A DNA stretch of 64,000 nt, from positions 248,001 through 312,000 of the forward strand of contig NZ_FOVR01000004.1 in NCBI RefSeq assembly GCF_900115225.1. Reading direction: 5' to 3'. Of the stretch, positions 54,772-64,000 are shown one piece after another (within the stretch, counting starts at the first letter, position 1; each line of letters begins with the position of its first letter). The notes below the pieces were generated by a model. That model saw only the letters and a program-made list of their open reading frames with translations, had not been told where the DNA came from and did no database searches. This stretch comes from Cohaesibacter marisflavi. GTDB taxonomy: Bacteria; Pseudomonadota; Alphaproteobacteria; Rhizobiales; Cohaesibacteraceae. Made by a program: the position numbers and the translations under genes.

Positions 54772-56373
54772 ATGAACACACAGACCTCCTCTGCGGATGG
54801 CCTGCGCGAACGTTTCCGTTTTGATTTGTCTCCCAAGCAGCTCAAGACAGACACTCTGTCCGGCCTGACCGTCGCCCTGGCGCTCGTGCCAGAAGCCGTT
54901 GCCTTTGCCTTCGTGGCGCAAGTCCATCCACTCGTCGGACTGTATGCAGCCTTTATCGTTGGCCTCATCACTGCCGTTCTGGGCGGCCGCCCGGGCATGA
55001 TCTCCGGTGCAACAGGCGCCCTTGCGGTTGTCATGATCTCTCTGGTTGTCACCCACGGCGTTGAATATCTCTTTGCCACGGTCATCCTGATGGGCATTTT
55101 CCAGATCCTTGCCGGCGTGTTGCGCTGGGGCAAATTCATTCGCATGGTGCCCCATCCGGTGATGCTCGGCTTCGTGAACGGCCTTGCCATTGTCATCGGA
55201 CTTGCCCAGCTCAGCCAGTTCAAGGTCAAGGATGCCTCCGGCTCCCTCGTCTGGATGACAGGCACACCGCTTTACATCATGCTCGGCCTCGTTGTCGTCA
55301 CCATGGGCATCATCTGGCTGGCCCCCAAAGTTACCAAGGCAATCCCGGCGCCCCTGTTGGCCATTGTCGCAGTTTCATTGATCGTGATTGGCTTCAATCT
55401 CGATATCCCTCGTGTCGGTGACATGGCCCAGATCGCTGGCGGCCTGCCGGAATTCCATATTCCGATGGTGCCTATCAATCTGGAAACCCTGCAGATCATC
55501 ATCCCCTATGCGGCCATTCTGGCAGCTGTCGGTCTCATCGAAAGCCTGCTGACGCTCAATCTCGTTGCTGAAATGACCGATACCCATGGCGGTGCGTCCA
55601 AGGAATGCGTTGCTCAGGGCACGGCCAACATTGTCACAGGCTTCTTCGGCGGCATGGGCGGCTGCGCCATGATCGGCCAGTCGATGATCAATGTGAAGTC
55701 AGGTGGGCGCACGCGTTGGTCTGGCATCTCGGCGGCGCTGTTCCTGCTGGCCTTCATCCTGTTTGCCTCAGGCCTCATCGAGCAGATCCCGCTGGCAGCA
55801 TTGGTTGGCGTCATGTTCATGGTTGTCATCGGCACCTTCGCCTGGCGCAGTCTGCAGATCATGACCAAGATCCCGCGTCATGATGCCTTTGTCATTCTGC
55901 TGGTCACCGCCGTTACGGTCTATTCCGACCTTGCCGTTGCCGTGATCGTTGGTGTCATCGTCTCGGCGCTCGTCTTTGCCTGGCAGGCGGCCAAACGCAT
56001 AGATGTGAGCGTCAGCACCGAAGAACATGGCTGGAAGGTCTATGAGTTGCGCGGCCCGCTTTTCTTTGGCTCCATCGCCAGCTTCAACGAACAATTCGAC
56101 CCGAAATCCGATCCCGAAGATGTGGTAATCGAATTCATGGGCGCCCGCGTTTGGGACCATTCGGCCCTTCAGGCCATTGATTCACTGGCCACCAAATATG
56201 AAGAACAGGGCAAGAAGCTGCACCTGCGTCATCTCTCTACGGACTGCAAAAATCTGCTGCAAAAAGCAGACAAGTTCGTCGAAGTCTCCGTTATCGAAGA
56301 CCCACATTATGAGGTTGCCGTGGATTACGCAGAAATGTTCGGCAAGAAGCCGGTGCCGCAGCCGCAAAGCTAG
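54772..56373 (+). CDS. SulP family anion transporter with STAS domain
   Basis: The 533-residue protein has the SulP membrane domain (about 25-410, roughly 12-14 helices). [20 protein letters not shown], the [17 protein letters not shown] half-helix region and [20 protein letters not shown] line the substrate site. The C-terminal STAS domain (about 430-525) follows. Substrates in the family are sulfate, bicarbonate or other anions; this subtype cannot be assigned from sequence. AGGAAAG precedes the ATG. It is monocistronic, with a strong terminator. Confidence 0.92.
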   Translation: MNTQTSSADGLRERFRFDLSPKQLKTDTLSGLTVALALVPEAVAFAFVAQVHPLVGLYAAFIVGLITAVLGGRPGMISGATGALAVVMISLVVTHGVEYLFATVILMGIFQILAGVLRWGKFIRMVPHPVMLGFVNGLAIVIGLAQLSQFKVKDASGSLVWMTGTPLYIMLGLVVVTMGIIWLAPKVTKAIPAPLLAIVAVSLIVIGFNLDIPRVGDMAQIAGGLPEFHIPMVPINLETLQIIIPYAAILAAVGLIESLLTLNLVAEMTDTHGGASKECVAQGTANIVTGFFGGMGGCAMIGQSMINVKSGGRTRWSGISAALFLLAFILFASGLIEQIPLAALVGVMFMVVIGTFAWRSLQIMTKIPRHDAFVILLVTAVTVYSDLAVAVIVGVIVSALVFAWQAAKRIDVSVSTEEHGWKVYELRGPLFFGSIASFNEQFDPKSDPEDVVIEFMGARVWDHSALQAIDSLATKYEEQGKKLHLRHLSTDCKNLLQKADKFVEVSVIEDPHYEVAVDYAEMFGKKPVPQPQS

Positions 56374-56398
56374 GCTTCACCGCCAGTTTCAAACCAAA

Positions 56399-56437
56399 AG
56401 AAACCTCCCGGAAAGCTCAGCTTTCCGGGAGGTTTTT
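56399..56437. terminator. Bidirectional terminator, SulP / flavin reductase
   Basis: A perfect 16-bp stem, AAACCTCCCGGAAAGC (56401-56416) with GCTTTCCGGGAGGTTT (56420-56435), encloses TCA and is followed by TTT. Confidence 0.95.
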
Positions 56438-56463
56438 TAATCCTACAAAGCCTCATCAAGAGG

Positions 56464-56934
56464 TTAGGCAAGCGCGCGATAGCCGCCGCCGTAATAAACA
56501 AGCGGATCGCCCTCGGACACGGCAATATCGACCACCCGACCAAGCAGAATGACGTGATCGCCCCCTTCAATGATTTGCTCCGTCTTGCAGTCGATCCGTG
56601 CCAGAGCCCCGTCAATCAGAGGCGCGCCGGTTTGCCCTGCGCTCCATTCGACCTTCTCGAAACGATCCTCGGCCATGGCAGCAAAAAGGTTGGAAGCCAG
56701 TTGCTGATCGTGCGCCAGAATGCTCACACCATAAAAGCCGCTACTGCAGAAGGCATCCATTTGGTTGGAGCTCTTGTCAAGCGACCAAAGCACCAAAGGC
56801 GGATCAAGCGAAACGGAATTGAAGCTGTTGACGGTTAGCCCCACGGGCGCGTCCCTGTCATCCATAGTCGTAACGATGGCTATACCGGTCGCAAAACGTC
56901 CGAGCGCCTTACGAAACTCTGTTGCTTCAATCAT
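56464..56934 (-). CDS. Flavin reductase family protein
   Basis: The 156-residue FMN-binding split-barrel protein shows RFATGIAIVTTMDDRDAPVGLTVNSFNSVSLDPPLVLWSLDK and SILAHDQQLASNLFA, typical of the NADH:FMN reductase partners of two-component monooxygenases. No monooxygenase is adjacent, so the partner is unknown. The open frame begins with TTG at 56946; I use the ATG at 56934. Confidence 0.92.
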   Translation of the reverse strand: MIEATEFRKALGRFATGIAIVTTMDDRDAPVGLTVNSFNSVSLDPPLVLWSLDKSSNQMDAFCSSGFYGVSILAHDQQLASNLFAAMAEDRFEKVEWSAGQTGAPLIDGALARIDCKTEQIIEGGDHVILLGRVVDIAVSEGDPLVYYGGGYRALA

Positions 56935-57306
56935 GAACCTATCCAAACAAAACCATAAAAGACGGAACGGCTCGCTGCCTGCTCAGAGCCCTTCAATTTC
57001 CACCGGTCTCTTAGCGTAGTTTCCCATAGCAGGACAAGGAAAAACCGCGGATTTCCTGCGCCTTGGCGGGGAAACCACTTTGCATTTTGTTGTGAGAGTC
57101 ATAATCAATTGCAAATTTTGCGAAAATTCCTTGGTTGTCAAAGGACATGCACGAAAATATGACTATAATTTCGCCTCAATCGGAGGTGATTCTGGAGCAG
57201 AAAAGCGGAATTTTGCTTCCCCCGAACGATCCGCCTGCACATGATGCGTTTGGTGAGGCGGCCCCCTTTAATCGATCTGTCAGAGGCCATGAATTTGGGA
57301 CCAAAG
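56935..57306. promoter_or_regulatory. Divergent region flavin reductase / DUF2865 gene
   Basis: 372 bp between divergent genes. I see no supported gene and no clear promoter. The open frame at 57135-57512 overlaps the DUF2865 gene in another frame and looks spurious. Confidence 0.45.
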
Positions 57307-58425
57307 ATGAAAAGGCGCGTGAGTTTAGCCGGACTGTTTGTTGCTACATTCTGGGCAACGCTCCCTGTAGAGGCCCAAACCTCCTGGTCGTCAAACGATC
57401 AGATTTGTGCGCAGCTGGAGGGCGACCTCGCACGGCTCCAGCGCGGTGGCGGCCTGACCTCATCAAGAAACTATCAAAAAATCGATGCTGCAGTTCACAA
57501 GCAGCAGGCTGAACTGGATAATGCTCAGGCGCGCGCCAAGCGCGATGCCTGCTTTGGTGGCAACATCTTCCTGTTCCGCAGAACGCCCAAGGCCTCCTGT
57601 CCGGCGCTGGTCAAACGCATCGACAAGATGAAACGCAATCTGGCCGCTCTGGAACAAAAACGCAACCGCTATGCCCCTCCGCCCGACAATACAGGCCAGA
57701 GGAAAGCGCAAATTCTCACCCAGCTGGCCCGCGCCGGTTGCGGCGAACAATATCAGCAATTTGCGCAGCCAGTACGCCAACAACGGCGCGGCCTGTTCGG
57801 ATCCCTGTTTGGCAATGGCGGCGGCTCCGTGCGTGAATATAATCTAAGGGACTATGATATTCCGCAGGTTGGCACCTTCCGCACGGTATGTGTGCGAGCC
57901 TGTGATGGTTTCTTCTTCCCCATCAGCTTCTCCACCACCCAGAATGGCTTCCAGCGGGATGCCCAGATGTGCCAATCCAGCTGCCCGGGCACGGATGCGG
58001 AATTGTTTGTCTATCACAATCCCGGCGAGAGCCCTGACGACATGGTGTCCCTCTCTGGCCAGCCTTATCAGGCGCTGGAAACAGCCTATCTTTACAAGCA
58101 GGAATATGTGCCGGGCTGCTCCTGTCAGGCTCCGGCAAGCCAGATGGCCTCCATCTCCAACAGCGACCGCCCACGCGCGCAGGCCATGACGCCACAGTTC
58201 ACACCGGCGCCGCCGCGCCAGAGTACACCGGCCGCTCCACTTGTGCCATTCCCTTCGCCCAAGCAGACCGCAATGGTTGATCCCGATACTCAGGCACTGG
58301 CGCGCTATGGCATGAAGTTCGAACCCTATCAGCCGCCTGAAGTCAGTGCGGACGCCAATTCGGTCCGCACTGCTGATGGGCGTTCGATCAGGATAGTCGG
58401 TCCACGCTTCTTTGGTAACCAATAA
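57307..58425 (+). CDS. DUF2865 domain protein, secreted
   Basis: The 372-residue protein starts with a signal peptide (about 1-24, ending PVEAQ). A predicted coiled coil follows (about 40-150). The DUF2865 core has [20 protein letters not shown] and [19 protein letters not shown] with paired Cys. The C-terminus is Pro/Ala-rich. It is probably a periplasmic or envelope protein of unknown function, typical of Hyphomicrobiales. I choose ATG 57307 (GGGA upstream, signal peptide intact); 57289 is an alternative. Its last 38 bp overlap the end of gltX on the other strand. Confidence 0.85.
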   Translation: MKRRVSLAGLFVATFWATLPVEAQTSWSSNDQICAQLEGDLARLQRGGGLTSSRNYQKIDAAVHKQQAELDNAQARAKRDACFGGNIFLFRRTPKASCPALVKRIDKMKRNLAALEQKRNRYAPPPDNTGQRKAQILTQLARAGCGEQYQQFAQPVRQQRRGLFGSLFGNGGGSVREYNLRDYDIPQVGTFRTVCVRACDGFFFPISFSTTQNGFQRDAQMCQSSCPGTDAELFVYHNPGESPDDMVSLSGQPYQALETAYLYKQEYVPGCSCQAPASQMASISNSDRPRAQAMTPQFTPAPPRQSTPAAPLVPFPSPKQTAMVDPDTQALARYGMKFEPYQPPEVSADANSVRTADGRSIRIVGPRFFGNQ

Positions 58426-59728
58426 TCGGCAGGAATGACGCCAGCTCCGGCCCATGCGAGCGACCGGTCAAAGCCACGCGCAACGGCATGAAGAGGGACT
58501 TCCCTTTTCTGCCGGTTTCAGCCTTGAGAGCAGATGTCCAGCTTTTCCAGGTGGTTGCATCCCAAGGCTCAGACGGCAGCAGCTCAAGCGCCTTGGCATA
58601 GAATTCGGCGTCTTCATCCGATTTCTCGACAGCATCATCTGGCAAACCGTCATGGGCGATGGACCACCAGTCTTTGACATCAGGCAACCGCTCGATATTA
58701 CCGCGCACAGCCTGCCAAAAGGCTTCGCCTCCCTCGACACCAAGGGCAGACAAACGATCAGACACGACTGAATAATCCGTCTCATGCAGAATGCGCGCAT
58801 TGAGATGATTGAGATCGGCCATATCGAACTTGGATGAAGAGCGCGATACCTTGTCGAGTGCAAACAAGTCAGCCAGAGCTTCCATATCCGCCAGCGGCTG
58901 AACAGACTCAGAAGTCCCATTCAGAACAGCAAAAATCGCAACGGACAGTGGCTCATAGCCTTCTTCCCGCATCTGCCGGATAGAGAGCGATCCAAGCCGC
59001 TTGGACAGCCCCTCACCGCTGGCATTGATAATCAGATTGTGATGGGCAAATTTCGGGCTCTTGCCAGACAAGATTTCAAACAGCTGGATCTGAACCGCCG
59101 TGTTGGTCACATGGTCATCTCCGCGAATGATCATGGAAACCCCCATGTCGATGTCGTCAATCACCGAGGGCAGCGTGTAAAGATAGGTGCCATCGGCGCG
59201 GATCAGAACCGGGTCAGACACACTATCGCACTCGATGCTCTGAGAACCGCGAATGCCATCTTCCCAGCTGATGGTTTTCTGATCGAGCAAAAAGCGCCAA
59301 TGGGGCTTGCGGCCCTCGGCCTCATAAGCGGCAATCTGCTCTTCAGTCAGCTTTAGGGCCGAGCGATCATAAACCGGCGGCAGACCACGTGCACGCTGGC
59401 GCTTGCGTTTCCGGTCCAGCTCGTCAGGCGTTTCATAACAAGCATAAAGCCGGCCCAGATCCCTGAGCTTCTTGGCAACCGTGTCGTAAACGCCCATGCG
59501 TTCGGATTGACGTTCGACCCGATCGGGCTTCACGCCAAGCCAAGCCAGATCCTCGGCGATATTGTCTGCATATTCCTTTCGAGACCGTTCCTGATCGGTG
59601 TCATCATAGCGCAAGATGAATTGACCGCCGGTCTTCATCGCTACCAGCCAGTTGATCAGCGCCGGACGCGCATTGCCGATATGAATATTTCCCGTCGGAG
59701 ACGGAGCGAAACGAACGATTTCAGCCAT
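58388..59728 (-). CDS. gltX: Glutamyl-tRNA synthetase
   Basis: GltX charges tRNA-Glu, and in many Alphaproteobacteria also tRNA-Gln before amidation. The 446-residue class I enzyme has HIGN (16-19) in [14 protein letters not shown], the zinc-region segment with [12 protein letters not shown], and GLSKRLGS in place of KMSKS. Alphaproteobacteria often have two GltX paralogues; which one this is cannot be told. It overlaps the DUF2865 gene tail-to-tail by 38 bp and lies 45 nt after nadE. Confidence 0.95.
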   Translation of the reverse strand: MAEIVRFAPSPTGNIHIGNARPALINWLVAMKTGGQFILRYDDTDQERSRKEYADNIAEDLAWLGVKPDRVERQSERMGVYDTVAKKLRDLGRLYACYETPDELDRKRKRQRARGLPPVYDRSALKLTEEQIAAYEAEGRKPHWRFLLDQKTISWEDGIRGSQSIECDSVSDPVLIRADGTYLYTLPSVIDDIDMGVSMIIRGDDHVTNTAVQIQLFEILSGKSPKFAHHNLIINASGEGLSKRLGSLSIRQMREEGYEPLSVAIFAVLNGTSESVQPLADMEALADLFALDKVSRSSSKFDMADLNHLNARILHETDYSVVSDRLSALGVEGGEAFWQAVRGNIERLPDVKDWWSIAHDGLPDDAVEKSDEDAEFYAKALELLPSEPWDATTWKSWTSALKAETGRKGKSLFMPLRVALTGRSHGPELASFLPIIGYQRSVDRLS

Positions 59729-59773
59729 CAGGCAGACTTCCTTAAATTGATATTGCGGGTTTGACGGGCGCTA

Positions 59774-61432
59774 TCAGCCTCTGTCACGGAACCCGTTGGT
59801 GATTGGATAGCGCCGGTCGCGACCGAAATTCTTCTCACTGAGCTTGACGCCCGGCGCAGACTGGCGGCGCTTATATTCGGCGATATAAAGCAGATGTTCG
59901 ATGCGGCGCACCAGATCTGGAGCATGGCCTCGCTCGACGATTTCCTCGATGCCCATTTCCTTCTCGACGAGGCATTCCAGAATGTCGTCCAGAACCGGAT
60001 ATTCAGGCAAACTGTCCTGATCGGTCTGGTTCTCACGCAATTCCGCTGTCGGTGCCTTGGAAATGATATTGGCCGGAATGACCTCCCCTGCAGGCCCCAA
60101 AGCCCCGTCGGGCTTGTGCTGGTTACGCCATGCAGAAAGATGGTAGACCGCCATCTTGTAGAGATCTTTGATCGGATTGAAGCCGCCATTCATGTCGCCA
60201 TAAAGCGTGGCATAGCCAACGGACATTTCAGACTTGTTGCCCGTGGTTACGACCATATTGCCGAATTTGTTCGATACGGCCATCAGAATGGTGCCACGCG
60301 CACGGGACTGAAGGTTTTCTTCCGTCACGCCCTCGTCTGTGCCCTCAAACAGGCCAGACAGAGCTTCCGAGAAGCCTTCCATCGGCTTGACGATATCAAC
60401 GACATCATAGCGCACGCCAAGCGCCTTGGCGCAATCAGCAGCATCTTTGAGGCTCTCACCGGATGTGTAGCGATATGGCAGCATCACACAATGCACACGA
60501 TCCGCACCAAGAGCATCCACAGCCAGCGCTGCGCAGATTGCCGAGTCGATACCGCCGGAGAGACCAAGCACAACGCCGGGGAAACGGTTCTTGTTGACAT
60601 AATCACGCAGCCCCAGCATGCAGGCAGACCAAGCGCTTGCATCGCGGTCCATCACCGGCTCGATCGGGCCGGAAAGCATCCATTTGCCATCGATGCGCTC
60701 GGCAACGAGAACCTGTTGATCCTCGGCAAAACCAACCATCTGCATGGCCAGCGAACGGTCGCCATTCAACGCAAAGGAAGCACCGTCAAACACCAGTTCA
60801 TCCTGCCCGCCAACCTGATTGAGATAAACCAGCGGCAGCTCCGTTTCGATCACGCGCTGGATTGCAACCTGTTGACGCACTTCCCATTTATCCAGATTGA
60901 AGGGCGACCCATTGGGTACCACCAGAAGCTCAGCGCCCGTCTCGGCGAGACATTCGCAAACCTCGATATCCCAGATATCCTCACAGATGGGCACACCAAC
61001 AGCCACGCCGCGCAAGTTGATCGGTCCCGGCATCGGGCCTGCGGCGAACACGCGCTTTTCGTCAAACACACCATAGTTCGGCAGATCGGCCTTGTAGCGC
61101 ACCGCCTGCACTTCGCCATTGTCCAGAAGACAAACAGCGTTATAAAGCCGCTCTCCGTCCACCCATGGCGAGCCAATCAGGATGGCCGGAGCGTCGCCTT
61201 CAGTCAATTCGGCAAGCTTTTCCACCTGCTCACGACAGGCATCCTGAAAGGCTGGCTTCAGAACGAGATCTTCAGGCGGATAGCCTGAGATGAACAGCTC
61301 ACTGAGCACCAGACAATCCGCGCCTTGTTCGGCAGCGACCTTGTGAGCAGCGCGGGCCATTTCGGCGTTACCCGCAATATCCCCCAGATGGGGATTGAGT
61401 TGAGCAAGGCTGAAAACAAGTCTTTCGGTCAC
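59774..61432 (-). CDS. nadE: Glutamine-dependent NAD+ synthetase
   Basis: NadE amidates deamido-NAD to NAD. The 552-residue protein fuses an N-terminal nitrilase-type glutaminase (about 1-265, Glu near SELFISGYPPEDL, Lys in RYKADLPNYG, Cys in VPICEDIWD) to the C-terminal synthetase with the PP-loop LSGGIDSA (about 290-297). It can therefore use glutamine directly. gltX follows after 45 nt, so the two may be one transcript. Confidence 0.96.
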   Translation of the reverse strand: MTERLVFSLAQLNPHLGDIAGNAEMARAAHKVAAEQGADCLVLSELFISGYPPEDLVLKPAFQDACREQVEKLAELTEGDAPAILIGSPWVDGERLYNAVCLLDNGEVQAVRYKADLPNYGVFDEKRVFAAGPMPGPINLRGVAVGVPICEDIWDIEVCECLAETGAELLVVPNGSPFNLDKWEVRQQVAIQRVIETELPLVYLNQVGGQDELVFDGASFALNGDRSLAMQMVGFAEDQQVLVAERIDGKWMLSGPIEPVMDRDASAWSACMLGLRDYVNKNRFPGVVLGLSGGIDSAICAALAVDALGADRVHCVMLPYRYTSGESLKDAADCAKALGVRYDVVDIVKPMEGFSEALSGLFEGTDEGVTEENLQSRARGTILMAVSNKFGNMVVTTGNKSEMSVGYATLYGDMNGGFNPIKDLYKMAVYHLSAWRNQHKPDGALGPAGEVIPANIISKAPTAELRENQTDQDSLPEYPVLDDILECLVEKEMGIEEIVERGHAPDLVRRIEHLLYIAEYKRRQSAPGVKLSEKNFGRDRRYPITNGFRDRG

Positions 61433-61599
61433 GGCGCGATCCTGTATTGCAATAGTGTTATTGAAGCGAGGAGCTTACAAACTCTCGACTAAAGATATAA
61501 AGCCAGAGAATGCGATAATCCAATGTAAAGTGACCAAAGCAGCTATCCTATTTGACGCATTCCAGTTTTCAAGGCCACTCACAAACAATTCCGGCAAAA

Positions 61600-61626
61600 G
61601 AAAAGCCCGACAGAGTGCCGGGCTTT
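61600..61626 (-). terminator. DAHP synthase terminator
   Basis: AAAGCCCG (61602-61609) pairs with CGGGCTTT (61619-61626). On the minus strand it is followed by TTCTTTT. Confidence 0.85.
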
Positions 61627-61650
61627 CATGAATGGAATCAGGAAGCGCCT

Positions 61651-63033
61651 TTAGTAAGGCGCAATTTCGCTTGCATCGAGGCTGGCACGGTGCTTCTTGA
61701 TATTGTCGGCAATCAGGAAAGCCAGTTCAAGAGACTGATCCGCATTGAGACGCGGATCGCAAACCGTATGGTAGCGATCTGACAAGTCATCCTCTGAAAT
61801 GGCATGGGCACCACCGGTGCATTCCGTGACATTCTTGCCCGTCATCTCAACATGCACACCGCCAGGGTAAGTCCCCTCTGACCGATGCACCGCAAAGAAG
61901 CTCTCAACCTCTTTCAGAATGCGCTCGAACGGGCGGGTCTTGTAGCCATTAGCTGCCTTGACAACGTTGCCATGCATCGGATCGCAGGACCACAGCACCT
62001 TGTGCCCTTCACGTTTAACCGCTTTGACAAGATTTGGCAGATGGTCAAAGACCTTGTCAGCCCCAAAACGCGTAATCAGCGTCAGCCGACCGGCTTCATT
62101 GTCCGGATTGAGTACGTCGATGAGGCGAAGCAGCTCGTCAGGCGTCATGCTCGGACCGCATTTCAAACCGATCGGATTTTCAATACCGCGGAAGAATTCA
62201 ACATGCGCATGATCGATCTGGCGCGTGCGGTCACCAATCCAGAGCATATGGCCAGAGGTGGCATAATGCAGACCGGTGGTCGAATCGACGCGCGTGAAGG
62301 CCTGCTCATACCCGAGCAACAAGGCTTCATGGCTGGTGAAGAAGTCCGTGGAGCGCAGGCTTTCTGTCTTGGAAGGCTCAACACCGCAGGCACGCATGAA
62401 ATCCATGGCCTCGGTGATGCGGTCGGCCAACTCACGATAACGCGGGCCTTGCGGACTATCTTTGAGGAAATCCATTGTCCACTGATGCACATGATCCAGA
62501 TTGGCATACCCACCCTGGGCAAAGGCACGCAGCAGATTCAGCGTTGCCGCTGACTGGCGATAAGCCATGATCATGCGCTGTGGATCTGGTACGCGTGAAT
62601 CGCTGTTAAATCCGGTCTCGTTGATGATATCGCCTCGATAGCTTGGCAGTTCCACACCGTCAACAGTCTCTGTCGGCGAGGAACGCGGCTTGGCGAACTG
62701 ACCAGCAATACGGCCAACCTTGACCACCGGAGAAGCGGCGGCAAAAGTCAGAACGGCTGCCATTTGCAGGAACACACGGAAGAAATCGCGAATATTGTCA
62801 GGATGATGTTCCACGAATGCTTCAGCGCAATCGCCGCCCTGAAGCAGGAACCCTTCACCTTCAGCAACTCGCGCCAACTGCTTACGCAATTTGCGCGCCT
62901 CGCCAGCAAAGACCAAAGGCGGATAAGTGGCAAGCGTGCTTTCGACAGCGGCTACTGCTTCGGCATCGGGATAATCCGGCACCTGCTGGATCGGCATTGA
63001 TCTCCAGCTGTCCGGTGTCCAGGTCTTGCTCAT
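61651..63033 (-). CDS. aroG: 3-deoxy-7-phosphoheptulonate synthase, class II
   Basis: This enzyme condenses PEP and erythrose 4-phosphate, the first step of the shikimate pathway that feeds chorismate to PabB. The 460-residue class II (plant-type) protein shows [78 protein letters not shown]-like, and WSCDPMHGN with metal ligands. Length is usual. It has its own terminator and a structured leader that could attenuate it. Confidence 0.95.
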   Translation of the reverse strand: MSKTWTPDSWRSMPIQQVPDYPDAEAVAAVESTLATYPPLVFAGEARKLRKQLARVAEGEGFLLQGGDCAEAFVEHHPDNIRDFFRVFLQMAAVLTFAAASPVVKVGRIAGQFAKPRSSPTETVDGVELPSYRGDIINETGFNSDSRVPDPQRMIMAYRQSAATLNLLRAFAQGGYANLDHVHQWTMDFLKDSPQGPRYRELADRITEAMDFMRACGVEPSKTESLRSTDFFTSHEALLLGYEQAFTRVDSTTGLHYATSGHMLWIGDRTRQIDHAHVEFFRGIENPIGLKCGPSMTPDELLRLIDVLNPDNEAGRLTLITRFGADKVFDHLPNLVKAVKREGHKVLWSCDPMHGNVVKAANGYKTRPFERILKEVESFFAVHRSEGTYPGGVHVEMTGKNVTECTGGAHAISEDDLSDRYHTVCDPRLNADQSLELAFLIADNIKKHRASLDASEIAPY

Positions 63034-63079
63034 TTTGTCCTCTTTTCACTCTGCTGAACGCCTGTAAATACAGGTCTGT

Positions 63080-63132
63080 AAAATAAACCGACCCCACTGA
63101 TCTCACGAGAGGATCGTAAACAAAGGGGTCGG
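63080..63132 (-). promoter_or_regulatory. Terminator-like hairpin in the DAHP synthase leader
   Basis: On the minus strand CCGACCCC (63125-63132) pairs with GGGGTCGG (63088-63095) around a 29-nt loop that itself has a GAT-CTC/GAG-ATC stem. TTTATTTT follows. It ends about 55 nt before the start codon. A CCTGTA-TT-TACAGG hairpin (63061-63074) follows. This has the shape of a transcription attenuator; the signal it senses is unknown. Confidence 0.45.
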
Positions 63133-63293
63133 CGAAGATGTTATACACATCAAGGCAGAGCGATGCCACAGAAGTTTGCGCAAATCTATGAAAAAATGCG
63201 TCATCAATTGGTCACAAAATGACAAACTAATAGAGCGAAATTCATAGATATTACAAAAGCAGGATCATTTCGGACAAAAACTCGAAAGAGCTG

Positions 63294-64000
63294 CTAGTAA
63301 ATCTTCCGTTTGGCTGCTTTTGCTGCATAGGGGTTATCCCCCTTACGCATCAACATACGCACCGGTACGGCAGGAATATCAAACGTATCGCGCAAATCAT
63401 TGAGCAAATAGCGCTGATAGCTATCTGGCAGGTCGTCCGGACGGGAACACATGACCACAAAGGTCGGCGGGCGCGTCTTGATCTGGGTGACATAGCGCAC
63501 CTTGATACGACGACCACCAACGGCTGGAGGCGGATGGCCTTGCGTTGCACCATTGAGCCAGCGGTTGAGACGGGAAGTGGAAACACGGCGGTTCCAAACT
63601 TCATAAATATCAAGCACCGACTTCATCAGCCGATCCAGATTCTTGCCCGTCAGACCGGAAACCGGAACAAGCGGCACATCGCGCATCTGCGGCAGAAGGC
63701 GCGTTGCCTTCTCGCGCAGCTCGGCCATCATCTCTTGCGGTTTCTCGACAAGATCCCACTTGTTAAGAGCAATAACAATTGCGCGCCCTTCCCGGCCGAC
63801 AAGATCGGCAATCTGCAGATCCTGTTTCTCAAACGGCTTGGTCACGTCCAGCGTCACAATCACCACTTCGGCAAACTGGATCGAGCGCAGCGCATCAGAG
63901 ACGGAAAGCTTCTCAAGTTTCTCCTGCACACGCGCCTTGCGCCGCATGCCAGCAGTATCAAACAGCTTGAACTTGCGATCTCGGAACTCCCAGTTCACCG
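63294..64000 (-). CDS. der: GTPase Der (EngA), C-terminal part
   Basis: The reading frame runs past the window edge, so the first G domain is missing here. The visible ~235 residues cover most of the second GTPase domain (DTAGMRRK, G3; NKWDLVEK, G4; VSGLTGKN, G5) and the C-terminal KH-like domain that binds rRNA. The conserved [16 protein letters not shown] and [20 protein letters not shown] lie in that domain. Der acts in 50S subunit assembly. The stop is at 63294. Confidence 0.94.
   Translation of the reverse strand, partial: VNWEFRDRKFKLFDTAGMRRKARVQEKLEKLSVSDALRSIQFAEVVIVTLDVTKPFEKQDLQIADLVGREGRAIVIALNKWDLVEKPQEMMAELREKATRLLPQMRDVPLVPVSGLTGKNLDRLMKSVLDIYEVWNRRVSTSRLNRWLNGATQGHPPPAVGGRRIKVRYVTQIKTRPPTFVVMCSRPDDLPDSYQRYLLNDLRDTFDIPAVPVRMLMRKGDNPYAAKAAKRKIY

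Noticed and set aside
57135-57512. 125-codon open frame upstream of the DUF2865 gene
   Set aside because: It overlaps the DUF2865 gene in another frame. The overlapped gene has a signal peptide and a family match.
59894-61288. 464-codon antisense frame over nadE
   Set aside because: It lies entirely inside a well-supported gene and has no family features.
62882-63169. Tyr/Phe-rich frame in the DAHP synthase leader as a leader peptide
   Set aside because: It starts with GTG without a ribosome binding site and runs about 50 codons into the gene in another frame rather than ending at the hairpin. The aromatic content is probably chance.
1-64000. CRISPR arrays, IS elements, prophage genes, tRNA and rRNA
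   Set aside because: I looked for regular repeats, transposase motifs, phage-type genes and T-loop signatures and saw none.

Overview
The window reads as a stretch of chromosomal core from an alphaproteobacterium of the order Hyphomicrobiales (Rhizobiales). The evidence is gene order. From about 2.5 to 40 kb the genes follow a chain I know from that order: ndk, ABC-F, holC, pepA, lptF-lptG-lptD-surA-pdxA-rsmA, gmk, yicC, mltG-fabF-acpP-fabG-fabD, rpsF-rpsR-DUF2232-rplI, dnaB-alr-radA-cvpA-purF-SDR. A narrower placement (for example a marine Cohaesibacter/Stappia-like lineage) is only a guess. Genes are densely packed, codon use looks uniform, and I see no insertion sequence, prophage, tRNA, rRNA or CRISPR array.

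Layout. 0.2-2.0 kb: purM-purN. 2.0-9 kb: ndk, holC and ABC-F mixed with accessory genes, namely a small secreted protein, a LigE-like GST, a VOC/glyoxalase protein, an aldo-keto reductase and an L-lactate dehydrogenase. 9.1-18.8 kb: pepA, then outer-membrane biogenesis (lptF, lptG, lptD, surA) leading into pdxA and rsmA. 18.9-26.9 kb: gmk, yicC, mltG and the fatty-acid cluster, all on the minus strand, with one unknown plus-strand gene at 20.6 kb. 27.3-30.1 kb: ribosomal operon behind a long structured leader. 30.3-31.5 kb: DoxX and GntR genes. 32-40 kb: dnaB, yrhK-like, alr, radA, cvpA, purF, SDR. 40.2-46.8 kb: an ArsR-Atm1 metal/thiol export unit, LysM, LOG and two DMT transporters. 46.9-50 kb: cimA and cysS. 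50.6-54 kb: a two-cysteine ArsR protein followed by pabB-pabA-pabC, then creA. 54.8-64 kb: a SulP transporter, flavin reductase, DUF2865 protein, gltX, nadE, class II DAHP synthase, and der cut off by the window edge.

How the genes work together. LptF/LptG form the membrane part of the LPS export ABC transporter, LptD is its outer-membrane exit, and SurA chaperones outer-membrane proteins. FabD/FabG/FabF/AcpP carry out fatty-acid elongation. PurM, PurN and PurF are purine synthesis steps. PabB/PabA/PabC make p-aminobenzoate from chorismate, whose pathway begins with the DAHP synthase at 61.7-63.0 kb.

I found no gene cluster that looks like an undescribed multi-gene system. The most interesting signals are regulatory: two near-identical 16-bp palindromes in front of the Cys-rich ArsR-Atm1 unit; an ArsR protein with the Cys spacing recalled for persulfide sensors (66 residues) directly ahead of the pab genes; a terminator-like hairpin in the DAHP synthase leader; and mutually exclusive pairings in the rpsF leader.
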